DNA of 64,000 nt from Proteles cristata cristata (GCA_017311185.1 JAESUZ010001527.1:62001-126000); one strand, 5' to 3'; shown: positions 35,881 to 47,150, counted from the stretch's first letter. Translations and numbers: made by a program. The notes: generated by a model from the letters alone, not told the origin.

Positions 35881-35951
35881 TCTGTGTCTCCCTCTCTCTC
35901 TGACCCTCCCCTGCTCACGCTGTCTCTCTCTCTCTCTTAGAAATTAAAAAA
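35881..35951 (+). mobile_element. Severely 5'-truncated SINE with exact target duplication
   Basis: Only the terminal CT-rich block and A-tail of the carnivore SINE are present (71 bp), flanked by the exact 17-bp repeat AAAAATGACTCTGGAAG (35864-35880 and 35952-35968). The truncation therefore happened at insertion, not by later decay. Confidence 0.95.
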
Positions 35952-35999
35952 AAAAATGACTCTGGAAGCTCACTCTAAGTTGGTTTGACAAATAGTTTA

Positions 36000-36540
36000 G
36001 TGAGACTAGAGCTTCCCCCTCTTCCCAGAAAGAGGGTTTGCAACTCTGCCCAGCTTCTCCCTGTATTTGTGCTTTCCTCCACCAAACAGGGACCCCTTTG
36101 ACTCCAAGTTTTCCCAGATTCTGGGCAACTAGCATTACAATCCAGTTTTTGTATACAACTGACTTTCTAAATCCAGATCTCCTAATGTCTAACAGTCCAT
36201 GTAGTTCTCCACTGACAAGACTACTTTCTCACATTGACTCTATAGAAAAATTGAATCACAAAAGCACTATGTTCTTTATTGGATGATAGACCCACAGTGT
36301 GGAATAATATGCCCAGGTCCTGTTGAACCCTTTCTAGGTGATGCCACGTCATAAAGACACATGCCTTTCTAGGATCAAGGGGGTTCCGTGCTTTTTCTCC
36401 TTTTGCACATATAAGTTTCTTTGGCTTGTAAAAGTTTTCTTAATAAACCCTATTCCTTAACTCATGCAGTGTGACTTTAAGTTTGTCCCAAATCCTGGTG
36501 TAGGTCAGATGGAGTTGAATTGTTCACGATGCTGTTTTCT
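36000..36540 (+). mobile_element. Possible LTR-like remnant (weak)
   Basis: Features: a TATA-like CACATATAAG near 36406, then AATAAACCCTATTCC at about 36442, then a tail ending near an A15 run (36542). The order promoter then polyadenylation signal within about 40 bp suits a retroviral LTR, but no terminal TG...CA, no target duplication and no known family could be confirmed. Confidence 0.28.
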
Positions 36541-36577
36541 GGAAAAAAAAAAAAAAAAGGTTATGACTTGGAAATGT

Positions 36578-36790
36578 AGGTTCTAAAGCAGTGGTTCTTA
36601 AAAGTAAATATGCATAAAAATCATCTAGAGGGCTTCATAAACACAGACTATTAGACACCAACTCACCAACTCAGAATTCGATTTAGTAAGTTTTAGTGGG
36701 GTACCAGAATGTTCATTTATAACAAGTTCCAAGTGATGCTAATACTGCTGATCCCTGGAACAAACATGGACAACGAATGATCTCTAGAAA
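36578..36790 (+). mobile_element. MER5A-like hAT-Charlie DNA transposon fossil
   Basis: The copy opens with GCAGTGGTTCTTAAA, then ATGCATAAAAATCATCTAGA, GGCTTCATAAA, an ACTCAGAATTCGATTTAGTA block and AAGTGATGCTAATACTGCTG. All are in MER5A order. It is a non-autonomous element, ancestral to placental mammals. Confidence 0.8.
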
Positions 36791-36887
36791 TCCTCTTGTC
36801 CAACTAGGAAAGTGTTGTTTACTAAAATTTACATTGCTTTGGCCAAATAATGCATGTGCATTATCATCCTAAGAACACTTTTATGTT

Positions 36888-37096
36888 GGGGCGCCTGGGT
36901 GGCTCACTCAGTCAAAACATCTGACTTTAGCTCATGTCATGATCTCGTGGTTCATGAGTTCAAGCACCACATCAGGCTCTGTGTTGAAAGCTCAGAGCGT
37001 GGAGCCTGCTTCAGATTCTGTGTCTCCCTCCCTCTAAATTTCCTGACTCACATCACATTCTGTCTCTCTTTATAAGTAAATAAACATTTAAAAAGT
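36888..37096 (+). mobile_element. Carnivore SINE
   Basis: Intact head GGGGCGCCTGGGTGGCTC, diverged box region and a tail with AATAAACATTTAAAAAG. Flanking repeats ACACTTTTATG (36875-36885) and AACATTTTATG (37097-37107) are a near match. Confidence 0.94.
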
Positions 37097-37393
37097 AACA
37101 TTTTATGCTAATTTATTGGCAGGGATTTTCAAATTATCTAAAATCAAACTCCTAAAGCTGCTGAAGGCAAACTTACTGCTATAAATGTTTAGAGAAAACT
37201 TTTTATTTGTGATTCAAAAAAGAGAATGAAACAAAAGTTTTCCTCTTTATCATTTCTTATACTGGTAAATAAAATTTTTATAGTTTGCTTTTACTGAGCT
37301 TGAGGCCCTATATGATTCCTGCTTTAGGTGAGAATGTTCATTCCAAATACCCATCTCATGTGAATCCAAAGCCATTAAAGCTCATATCCCCTC

Positions 37394-37606
37394 TTTTAAA
37401 AATGTTTTTATTTATTTATGAGAGAAAGAGAGAGACAGAATGAGCAGGGGAGGGTCAGAGAGAGGGGGACACAGAATCCAAAACAGTCTCCAGGCTCTGA
37501 GCTAGCTGTCAACACAGAGACCGGCGTAGGGCTTGAACCCACGAACCATGAGATCATGACCTGAGCTGAAGCCAGACGCTTAACCGACTGACCACCCAGG
37601 CGCCTC
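37394..37606 (-). mobile_element. Carnivore SINE
   Basis: A reversed SINE from a T-rich tail through the GA block and box complement to CCACCCAGGCGCC. The target duplication is unclear. Confidence 0.95.
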
Positions 37607-38170
37607 AAAATTCATACCTTTTAATCCCTGAGACCAACAAATTGCCCCCCTGAAGCAGCTGTGGCTTTAAATCTTAGTTATTGTGTTGACCTTGAGTTTC
37701 CTTTCAATTTAGGTCTATATACATTTATTTATTTCCTTGAGATCTTATATGGAAATTCATATATTATATTCATAATTCTAAATGTATGGTAGAAGGGAGA
37801 TTTTCAAGTTATTTAGTTTTACATTTTGCTTAAAAAGTAATAATAGGCTTATTATTTAAAGATAAGCAATCTTGCAAAATGAGAAGAGTGTTTATACCAA
37901 AATTTTAATCCCAAGAAATGTCAAAGTATAACACTATGGAACAGGCATAAGAACTATCATATATAACTGGCAGAATCATACACAATAATATATTCTTTAT
38001 TAATCACTGGGCTCCAAGTATCATTTATTTAATGGTGTAGATATGACAACTGATTTGGAAGTAGCAAGTAGGTTTCAAATGGGAAACCATTCCCAAGAGA
38101 TTTATAGCGTCTGTGGACAGGGATTGCAAGGCTAAATCCAGGTTTACTGTGAAAGTATTGTTACTTTTTA
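37607..38170. other. Unassigned AT-rich DNA
   Basis: No ORF, repeat or regulatory element recognised. It borders the first piece of a split MIR. Confidence 0.5.
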
Positions 38171-38215
38171 GAATAACAACTATTAATCATTAACATTTTT
38201 AAATGTTTACAATGT
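38171..38215 (+). mobile_element. MIR SINE, piece 1 of 3
   Basis: The text AATCATTAACATTTTTAAATG followed by TTTACAATGTG matches the MIR block that normally reads to ATGTGCCAGGCAC. The rest of the element resumes 8.6 kb away at 46805, after the L1 insertion. Confidence 0.7.
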
Positions 38216-39639
38216 GTGGAGGAGCCAAGATGGTGGAACAGCATGGAAGTTTTTTTGTCTGTCTCACGTCCATGAAATAAAGCGAAATCAACACTAAAGC
38301 TTCCTGCACACCTAGAAAACTGATTTGAGGATTAACACAACAATCTGCACAATCTGAACCACAGAACTCAGTATTGTGGCACAGAGAGGTAAACTGGGAG
38401 ATAGAGAAGCCATAGAGGGCAGGGAGCTGTTTTTGTTTGCAGAAAGAGGATGTAGACAGGGCGGTGGGGGGAGGGTAGTATGGGAAAAGCACCCTAAAAA
38501 GCAGCTGGAGAGAAAGTGGAAAAGTGGAAACAGCCGCAGGGACTGAACTGAAAAAGGAGAAAGGAGAAAGTAGAGGGTTTAAATTCCATTAAGACTCTAT
38601 AAACAGGGGGAACACAGAGTCTGAAACTCCACACCTGGATACCTGGTGGTACTCTGGTGAGAAGGGCGAATCCTCAGAAACAGAGTGAAATCTGGGGTCC
38701 TTGGTCCACATGGGGAGAGGTGGTTCCCCTGCTGGGAGGACTCATCACAGCTAAAGGTCCTAATGGATCTTGGAAAACAACCACATTTGCTAGTGCTGGA
38801 ACAAGGTTGTTAAGGGTGAAGCCTAGTGCCAGATATGTGTGGTGCTTTTCCATAATCCCTGAAATGCTGCTGCTACAGGATCACTTGAACTTTTTCTGGG
38901 GTAGGCTGGCACCCAACCATAGTCTCTGAGCATTGGCAGCAGCACAGTCCCACGAACGTTCCTGGGTACAGTGGGCATGTAGCCATGCCTTGGTGAGACA
39001 CTTCCCCAGAAAGGCAGAACAGGTCAAAGCCATAGTCCTCCAGAAGTAAGGGATCAGGAAAAACAGCTGCATCTGAGATAAAACTCAGGAGAGTGGTGTC
39101 ATCTGACAACTTGATAGCTTGGTCAGAGACAGAATAAAGCAGGAAGTGGACTGAAGCCAGAGACAAAAGATAGGTACGTGACAGCTAATGGGGGAGAACA
39201 AAATCCTTATACTAGCAACTGGGTAGCTGGATGACACCATTTTCAGCCCTCCCAGGCATGCGCGTACACACATAAAAGTCCCACAACAATGCACCCTAGT
39301 AAGCGAACCATCGCCATCTAGTGGAGAACGGAGCCTTACCACCAAACCCCGCCAAATGAGTGAACCTCACTCTTCAGGAACACCACAACTCCCTCCAACA
39401 GCTTGGTTTAAGGACTATAAAGTACTTCATGAGTTGACTTCTAGGGGAAAATGATGCAATTTCAATTGTATTTTGTCTGTTCGCTGGTCCATCTATTCAG
39501 TTTCCTTTTTTCCCTTTTTCGTTTCTTTTCTTTTTCTTGAATACAGAAAGAGAAAAATTATTTTTATTTTCAATTTTTATTAAAAATATTTGAAATGTTT
39601 TTTCTACTATATTTTTACTTTTGTCTAAGTTTTCCTTTT

Positions 39640-41562
39640 TAAAAATTTTATTACAGTTTATTGTCAAGTTATTTTCCATATAACACCCTGTTCTCAACAC
39701 AAGTGCCCTCCTCCATGCCCATCACCCATTTCCTCTTCTCCCCCCACTCCCATCAACCCTCAGTTTGTTCTCAATGTTTAAGAGTGTCTATGGCTTGCTT
39801 CCCTCCCTCTCCGTAACTATTTTTCCCCTTCCATACGGTCCTCTGTTAAGTTTCTCCTCTTCCACATATGAGTGAAAATATATATTATCTGTCTTTCTCT
39901 GCCTGACTTATTTCACTTAACAAAATACCTTCGAGTTCCTTCCACATTGCTACAAATGGCCAGATTTCATTCTTTCTGATTGCCATGCAGTATTCCATTG
40001 TATAGATAAACCACATATTCTTGATCCATTCATCAGTTGAATTAACATTTAGGCTCTTTCCATGACTTGGCTCTTGTTGAAAGTGCTGTTATGAACATTG
40101 GGGTACATGTGCCCCTATGCAACAGCACTCCTGTATCCTTTGAGTAAATTCCTAGCAGTGCTATTGCTGGGTCATAGGGGAGTTCTATTAATTTTTTGAT
40201 GAACCTCCACACTGTTTTCCAGAAGGGCTGCACCAGCTTACATTCCCACCAACAGTGTAGGAGGGTGCCCGTTTCTCCACATTCTTGCCAGCATCTAGAG
40301 ACTCCTGATTGGTTCATTTGAGCCACTCTGACAGGCATAAGGTGGTATCTCAGTGTGGTTTCGGTTTGTATTTCCTTGATGATGAGTGATATTGAGCTTC
40401 GTTTCATGTGGGAGCCCGACAGTGACCACGAGAAAGAATTGTTAAAAGCAGAGCATGCTTTCAAACAAGATGTTCTGCCAAGAAGCCTGCACGCAATATC
40501 CAAGGTTAACGATCCGCTCGCATAAGAGGGAACGTGCCCTCCCTGAAAATAAGGAGGAGGCTGGAGTTCTGGGCAGGCTTCTCAGTAAACATGCTGTGGT
40601 CAATTCCTCCCTTTGATCCCCCCGACCTTGGAAAAAGTATGTGTTTCTTTGATTTTGGTATGTGTCCAGCTACCGGGGTATAAAAATAAACCGCACAAAG
40701 GCTCTGGGAGAATTTCTCCCTCTGGACGGAGTTGTGTCTTTGTCTGTCTTTTGTGTGTCTTGTCTTTGTGTCATTTCGTCCGCAAAAGTTTTATGTGTAT
40801 GTTGGCCATCTGGATGTCCTCTTTGGAGAAGTGTCTGTTCATATCATCTTCTCATTTTTTCAGTGGATTATTTGTTTTTCGGGTGTGAAGTTTGGTGAGT
40901 TCCTTATAGATTTTGGATACTAGCCCTTTATCTGATATGTCATTTGCAAGGATCTTTTCCCAGTCTGTAGGTTGCCTATTGGTTTTGTTGATTGTTTCCT
41001 TTGCCATGCAGAGGCTTTTTATCTTGATTAATTCCTAATAGGTCATTTTTGCTTTTGATTTCTTTCCCTTTGGGGATGTGTCAAGTAAGAAATTGCTGCA
41101 GTTAAGGAAGTTGTTTCCTGCTTTCTCCTCTAGGGTTTCGATGGTTTCCTGTCTCACATTCAGGTCCTTCATCCATTTTGAGTTTAATTTTGTGTATGGT
41201 GTAAGAAAGTGATCTAGTTTCATTCTTCTGAATGTTGCTGTCCAGTTCTCCCAGCACCATCTGTAAAAGAGGCTGTCTTTTTCCCATTGCATAATCGTTC
41301 CTGCTTTGTCAAAGATTGTTGGTCATACATCTGTGGGTACAATTATGTGTTCTCTATTCTATTCTATTGGTCCTTGTGCTTGTTTTTGTGCCAATACAAT
41401 ACTGTTTTTATGAGTACAGCTTTGTAGTAGAGGCTAAAGTCTGAGATTGTGATGCCTCATGCTTTGGTTTTCTTCTTCAATATTACTTTGGCTATTCAGG
41501 GTCTTTTGTGGTTCCCTACAAATTTTATAATAGTTTGTTCTAGCTTTGAGAAGAATTCTGGT
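39640..41562 (-). mobile_element. 5'-truncated L1 in the 5'UTR of another L1
   Basis: Minus-strand L1 from 3'UTR (TATAACACCCTGTTCTC on the plus strand) into ORF2, ending at GAGAAGAATTCTGGTGC. It is split by a solo LTR (40407-40787). Its 5' end abuts the T-rich tail side of a minus-strand SINE at 41563. ORF2 pieces 40042-40503 and 41035-41292 are fragmentary, with the Cys-rich motif still readable at about 40255-40310. Confidence 0.88.
40407..40787 (+). mobile_element. Solo LTR, class II (betaretrovirus/IAP-like) candidate
   Basis: A 381-bp segment starts TGTGGGAGCCCG and interrupts L1 text that is continuous on both sides. It is flanked by a 6-bp duplication GTTTCA/GTTTTA (40401-40406, 40788-40793), the size typical of class II retroviruses. 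A TATA box (TATAAAAAT, 40679) overlaps an AATAAA signal (40685), an arrangement seen in such LTRs. The 3' end reads GCAAAA rather than ending in CA, perhaps by mutation. No internal viral genes remain: it is a solo LTR. Strand is set by the TATA/polyadenylation order. Confidence 0.65.
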
Positions 41563-41757
41563 GCATTATTCATTTTTGAGAGATAGAGAGACAGAGTGTG
41601 AGCGTGGAGGGTCAGAGAGAGAGTGAGACCCAGAATTCAAAACAGACACCAGGCTCTGATCTGTCAGCATAGAGCTTGATGTGGGCCTAGAACTCACAAG
41701 CTGTGAGATTATGACCTGAGCTGAAGTCGGATGCTCACCTGACTGAGCCACCCATGA
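41563..41757 (-). mobile_element. Carnivore SINE abutting the L1 5' end
   Basis: A reversed SINE with diverged box regions, ending CACCCATGAACCC. The outer L1 5'UTR resumes at about 41758. On their own strand the order is SINE, then L1 5' end. Confidence 0.9.
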
Positions 41758-42029
41758 ACCCAAATTTTGTAAATTTTTTTCAAATTCTATTTTACTTCCA
41801 TCATCTCATTTTATTCTATTTCAATGTATTCTTTTTTCAAATTTTCAAATCTTTTCCTTTTTTTTCCTTTTCCCCTTTTTTCTCTAATCCATCAAGCCCC
41901 TTTCAACACCCAGATCAAAACACACGTAGGATCTAGCATCATTTATTTGATTTTGTTTGTGTGTGATGTTTTTAATATTTTAACTTTAGTTTTTCTACCA
42001 CATTAATTCATTTTCTTTCTTCAAAATGA

Positions 42030-42900
42030 CAAATTAAGGACTTCACCCTAAAAGAAATTGCAGAAAGAAACAACAGCCAGGTAATTAACCAACACAGAGA
42101 TAAGCAAGACGTCTGAATGAGACTTTAGAATCACGATAATAAAAATACCAGCCTGGGTAAAAAATAGATTAGAATCCTTTTCTGCAGAGATTAAAAGAAA
42201 TAAATGCTAGTCAGGTTGAAATAAAAATGCCATAACTGCTCTGCAATCTCAAATAGATGCCACAGCGACAAGGAAGGAGGAGGCAGAGCAGCGAATCAGT
42301 GATACAGCGGTCAAACTTATGGAGAATAATGAAGCCAAAAAAGAGAGGGAGAGAAAATAAAAGGGCACAATTTAAGAAATAAAGAAATCACTGACTCATT
42401 AAAAAGGAACATTAGAATCATAGAGGTCCCAGAAGATGCAGTGGGAGACAAAAGGGGAGAAGGGTTATGTAAGCAAATCAGAGCAGACAATTTTCCTAAC
42501 CTGGGGAAAGACACAGACATCAATATCAAGAAAGCACAGATGACTCCCATTGGATTCAACAAAAACCGACCATCAACACTGCATGTTATAGTCAAATTCA
42601 CAAAATACCCAGACAAAGAAAGAATCATGAAAGCAGCAAGAGAAAAAAGTCCTTAAGATACAAGGGAAGACAGATCAGGTTTTACAGAAGACTTACCCAC
42701 AGAAATTTGGCATGCCAGAAAAGAGTGAGAGGATACATTCAATATACTGAATCAGAAAAATACACAGCCAAGGATTCTTTAGCCAGCAAGGTTGTCATTC
42801 AAAATAGAAGGAGAGAATAAAAGTTTCCCAGAAAAGCAGAAATTAAAGAAGTTTGTGACCACTAACTCAGCCCTGCAAGACATTTTAAGGGAGACTCTTT
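42030..42900 (+). pseudogene. L1 ORF1 remnant
   Basis: ORF1 of the L1 at 38216. Broken frames keep a coiled-coil-like charged N-terminus and a readable stretch 42441-42656 (71 codons) containing NFPNLGKDTDINIKKAQMTP and then HVIVKFTKY, the RNA-binding portion. Stops precede and follow it. Confidence 0.82.
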
Positions 42901-42931
42901 GAGGGGACAAAAGATGAATATAAATAAAAAA

Positions 42932-42932
42932 G

Positions 42933-42967
<35 letters not shown>

Positions 42968-42970
42968 ATA
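42932..42970. repeat. (AAAT)n tract between L1 ORF1 and ORF2
   Basis: About 9 AAAT units in the inter-ORF spacer of the L1 at 38216. Confidence 0.96.
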
Positions 42971-42974
42971 TCGA

Positions 42975-45900
42975 AAGCAACAAGACTAGAAAGGACCAGA
43001 GAACGCCACCAGAAACTCTAAATCTACAAGAAACATAATCGTCATAAATTCCTATCTCTCAGTACTCACTCTAAATGTAATGGACTAACCGGTCCTATAG
43101 AAAGATATAGAGTAGCAAAACCGATAAAAAACAAGATCCATCTATATGCTGTTTACAAGAGACCCAGTTTAGACCTAATGACACCTTCAGTTTTTAAGTA
43201 AGGGAATGGAGAACCATCTATCGTGCTAATGGACATGGAAGGAAAGCTGGAGTAGCCGTACTCACATCAGAAAAGCTAGACTTCAAAACAAAGACTGTAA
43301 CAAGAGATGAAGAAGGGCTTTATGTCGTAATTAAAGTGTCTATCCACCAAGAGGACCTAACAATTGTAAACATTTATACTCCAAATGTGAGGCACCCAAA
43401 TATATAAATCAGTTAATCACAAACCAAGGAACTCAATGATAATAATACTTTGAGGACTACAATACCCCACTTACAGCAATGGACAGATCATTAATGACAA
43501 ATTAACAAGGAAACAATGGCTTTAAATGACACATTGGACCAGATGGACGTAACAGATATATTTAGAACAAGTCATTTAAAAGAAGTGGAATATACATTCT
43601 TCTCCAGAGCACAGGGAACATTCTCCAGAATAGATCACATGCTGGGACACAAACAGCCCTCAACAAGTACAAAAAGATCGAAATCACACCATGCATATTT
43701 TCAGACCAAACGCTATGAAACCTGAAATCAACCACAGGAAAAATTTGGAAAGGTAACAAATACTTGGAGACTAAAGAACATCCTACTAAAGAATGAGTGG
43801 GCTAACCAAGAAGTTAAAGAAGAAATTAAAAAGTACATGGAAGTCAATGAAAATGATAACACCACAACCCAAAACCTCTGGGACACAGCAAAGCCGGTCA
43901 TAAGGGAAAGTTATAGCCATCCAGGCCTTCCTAAATGAGGAAGATAGGTCTCCAATACACAACCTAACATTACACCTTAAAGATCTGGGAAAAGAACAGC
44001 AAATAAAATCCCAAACTAGAAGAAGACAGGAAATGATAAAGATTAGAGCAGAAATCAGTGCGATTGAAACCAAACAACCAAACAACAACAACAACAACAA
44101 CAGCAACACTCCATTAAAACAGATCAATGAAACCAGAAGTTGGTTCTTTGAAAGAATTAACAAAATTAATATGCCACTAGGCCTTTTAATCCAAAAGAAA
44201 AAGGAAAGGGCGCAAATAAATAAAATCAAGAATGAAGGAGGAGAGATCACAACCAACACAGCAGAAATAGAAACAATAATAAGACAATATTATGAGAAGT
44301 TATACCACAATAAATGGGCAATCTGGAAGAAATGGACAAATTCCTAGAAACATATAAACTACCAAAACTGAAACAGGAAGAAATAGAAAATTTGAACAGA
44401 CCCATAACCAGTAAAAAAATTGAATTGCTAATCAAAAATCTCCCAAAAAACAAGAGTCCAAAGCCAGATAGCTTTCCAGGGGAATTCTACCAAACATTTA
44501 AGGAAGAGTTAACATCTATTCTCTTGAGGCTGCTCCAAAAAGTAGAAATGGAAGGAAAACTTCCAAACTCTTTCCATGAAGCCAGGATTACCTTGATTCC
44601 AAAACGAGACAAAGACCCCACTAAAAAGGAGAACGGAAGACCAATTTCCCTGATGAACATGGATGCAAAAATCCTCAACAAGTTATTAGCCACCCAGACC
44701 CAACAATACATTAAAAATTTTATTCACCATGACCAAGTGGGTTTTATACCTGGGATGCAGGGCTGGTTCAGTATCCGAAAAACATTCAACGTGATTCATC
44801 ACATCAATAAAAGTAAGAACAAGAACCACATGATCCTATCAATAGATGCAGAGAGAGCACTCAACTAAATACAGCATCCTTTCTTGATAAAAACCCTCAA
44901 GGGAGTAGGGATAGAAGGATTATACTTAGAGATCATAAAAGTCATGTATGAAAGACCCAACGCTAATATCATCCTCAATGGTGATAAAATGAGGTCTCTT
45001 CCCCTAAGGTCAAGAACAAAACAGGGATGTCCACTAGTCACTTGTTATTCAACAGAATGTTGGAAGTCTTAGCCCAAAACAAAGAAATAAGAGGCAACCA
45101 AACTGGCCAGGAGGAGGTCAAACTTTTACTCTTTGTAGATGACATGATACTCTATATGGAAAACTCAAAGATTTCACCAAAAAAACTTATAGAACTAATC
45201 CATGAATTCAGCAAAGTTGCAGGATATAAAATCAATGAACAAATATCGGTTGCATTCCTATACACCAACAATGAAGCAACAGAAAGAAAAATCAAGGAAT
45301 ACATCCCATGTACAATTGCACCAAAACCCATAAAATACCTAGGAATAAATTTAACCAAAGAGGTGAAAAAATCTATGCCGTGAAAACTATAGAAAGCTTA
45401 TGAAAGAAATTGAAGAAGTCACAAAACAATGGAAAAATATTCCATGCCTCTGGATAGGAAGAAAAAATACTGTTAAAATGTCAATACTACCCACAGCAAT
45501 ATACATATTCAATGAAATCTTTATCAAAACAACACCAACATTATCACAGACCTAGAACAAAGAATCCTAAAATTTGTTTGGAACCAGAAAGACCCAGAAT
45601 AGCCAAAGCAATCTTGAAAATGAAAATCAAAGAAGGAAGCATCACAATCCCAGACTTCAAGCTGTATTACAAAGCAGTAATCATCAAGACAGTATGGTAC
45701 TGGCACAAAAACACACTCAGATCAATGGAACAGAATAGAGAACCCAGAAGTGGACTCAAAATGTATGTTCAACTAATCGTTGACAAAGCAGGAAAGAATG
45801 TCCAATGGAATAAATACAGGTTTTCAGCAAGTGGTGCTGGGAAAGCTGGACAGTGACATGCAGGAAAATGAACCTGGAGCACTTTCTCACACCATACACA

Positions 45901-46130
45901 AAGATAAACTCAAAATGGATGAAACACCTAAATCTAAGACATGACGCCATTAAAATCATCGAGGAGAATTCAGGCAAAAACCTCTTTGACAAATTGGCCG
46001 TAGCAACTTCTTGCTCAAAACGTTTCCCGAGGCAAGGGCAACAAAAGCAAAAATGAACTATTGGGACCTCATCAAAATAAAAAGCTTCAGCAAAACTTAA
46101 AGACAACGTAAGGGAATGGGAGAAGATATT
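42975..46130 (+). pseudogene. L1 ORF2 remnant with FVDD motif
   Basis: Endonuclease text about 42975-44050, RT about 44300-45380, C-terminal part to about 46130 and beyond the (AC)n tract. The longest open piece (44314-44868, 184 codons) covers the pre-RT and early RT region, including the blocks [15 protein letters not shown] and [10 protein letters not shown]. Motif C in the piece 45027-45383 reads FVDD (45132-45143), not FADD. Multiple frameshifts inactivate it. Confidence 0.85.
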
Positions 46131-46183
46131 TGCAAATGGCATATTAGTTTCCAAAGTCTATAAAGAATTTATCGACCTCATCA

Positions 46184-46230
<47 letters not shown>
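46184..46230. repeat. (CA)n microsatellite in L1 ORF2
   Basis: About 23 CA units, with the flanking L1 ORF2 C-terminal text continuing on both sides. Confidence 0.97.
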
Positions 46231-46233
<3 letters not shown>

Positions 46234-46804
46234 TCCAGTGAAGAAATGGGCAAAAAACATGAATAGACACTTCTCCAAAGAAGACATCCAGATCGCTCAT
46301 CATCAGGGAAATACAAATCAAAACCACAATGAGATACCACCTCACACCTCTCAGAATGACTAACATTAAAAGCTCAGGCAACAACAGATGTTGGCAAGGA
46401 TGAAGAGAAAGAGGATCTCTTTTGCACTCCTGGTGGGAATGTAAATTAGTGCAGGCATTTCTGAAAACAGTATGGAGATTCCTCAAAAAAATAAAAATAG
46501 AACTACCCTACGACCCAGAAATTACACTACTATGTATTTATCCAAGGGATACAGGTGTGCTGTTTTGAAGGGACACAGGCACCCCAATGTTTATATCAGC
46601 ACTATCAAAAATAGCCAAAGTATGGAAAGAGCATCGATGGATGAGTGGAAAAAGAAGATGTGAGGGGTTGTGGGAGGGGGACTGGGCCTAATGAGTGAGG
46701 AGCTTTAAAGAATCTACTCCTGAAATCACTGGTGCACTATATGCAAACTAACTTGGATGTAAATAAAAAAAATTAAATTAGAAATGTGGGAAAAATAAAA
46801 AATA

Positions 46805-46872
46805 AAATGTTAACAATGTATAGTTGCTGTGAAAATTGTTTTACATGCATTATAGTATGTAATCGTTATGTT
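46805..46872 (+). mobile_element. MIR SINE, piece 2 of 3
   Basis: Resumes with AACAATGT, a diverged middle, then TGTTTTACATGCATTATAGT, which matches the MIR GCTTTACATGCATTAT block. It is interrupted again by a short L1 tail. Confidence 0.75.
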
Positions 46873-46993
46873 AAGAAGGTCACTTATTGGAATGAGCACT
46901 CAGCGTCATATGTGACTGAGTTCTACCTCTGAAACCAAGACTAGACTGTATGTTAACTAACTTGAATTTAAATTAAAAAATATTTATTCTTTA
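46873..46993 (+). mobile_element. Short L1 3'-tail insertion in the MIR
   Basis: About 110 bp of an older L1 3' end (AATGAGCACTCAGCGTC, then ACTGTATGTTAACTAACTTG) with an A-rich tail. No clear target duplication. Confidence 0.8.
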
Positions 46994-47150
46994 GAACTAT
47001 CTGTGAGATCAGTATTAATTATTCCCATTTTCCAGATGAGGAAACTGAGAGTTAGAAAGGTTAAGTAAACTTGTCCAAGGTCACACAACTAGGAAGTGGT
47101 AAAACTGATTTTAACTCACAACACTGTGACTTCACAACACAATGGTCATG
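46994..47150 (+). mobile_element. MIR SINE, piece 3 of 3
   Basis: Contains the diagnostic MIR core: CCCATTTTCCAGATGAGGAA, then AAGGTTAAGTAA and CCAAGGTCACACAACTAGGA. This is the best-preserved ancient repeat in the window. Confidence 0.92.

Larger units (their letters stand above)
38216..46803 (+). mobile_element. Full-length older L1 with target duplication
   Basis: Begins with an L1 5'UTR (GGAGGAGCCAAGATGGTGG) and ends in a degenerate 3'UTR and A-rich tail. It is flanked by AAATGTTTACAATGT (38201-38215) and AAATGTTAACAATGT (46805-46819). After removing the block 39640-41757 about 6.4 kb remains, a complete L1. Part of the 3' end (near 46660) is deleted. ORF1 and ORF2 are broken. Confidence 0.9.

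Noticed and set aside
40407..40787. Remnant of a full provirus
   Set aside because: L1 text resumes directly on both sides and no gag, pol or env sequence is present, so only a solo LTR can be supported.
46184..46230. CRISPR-like regular repeat
   Set aside because: It is a pure dinucleotide microsatellite; there are no spacers, and the window is clearly mammalian.
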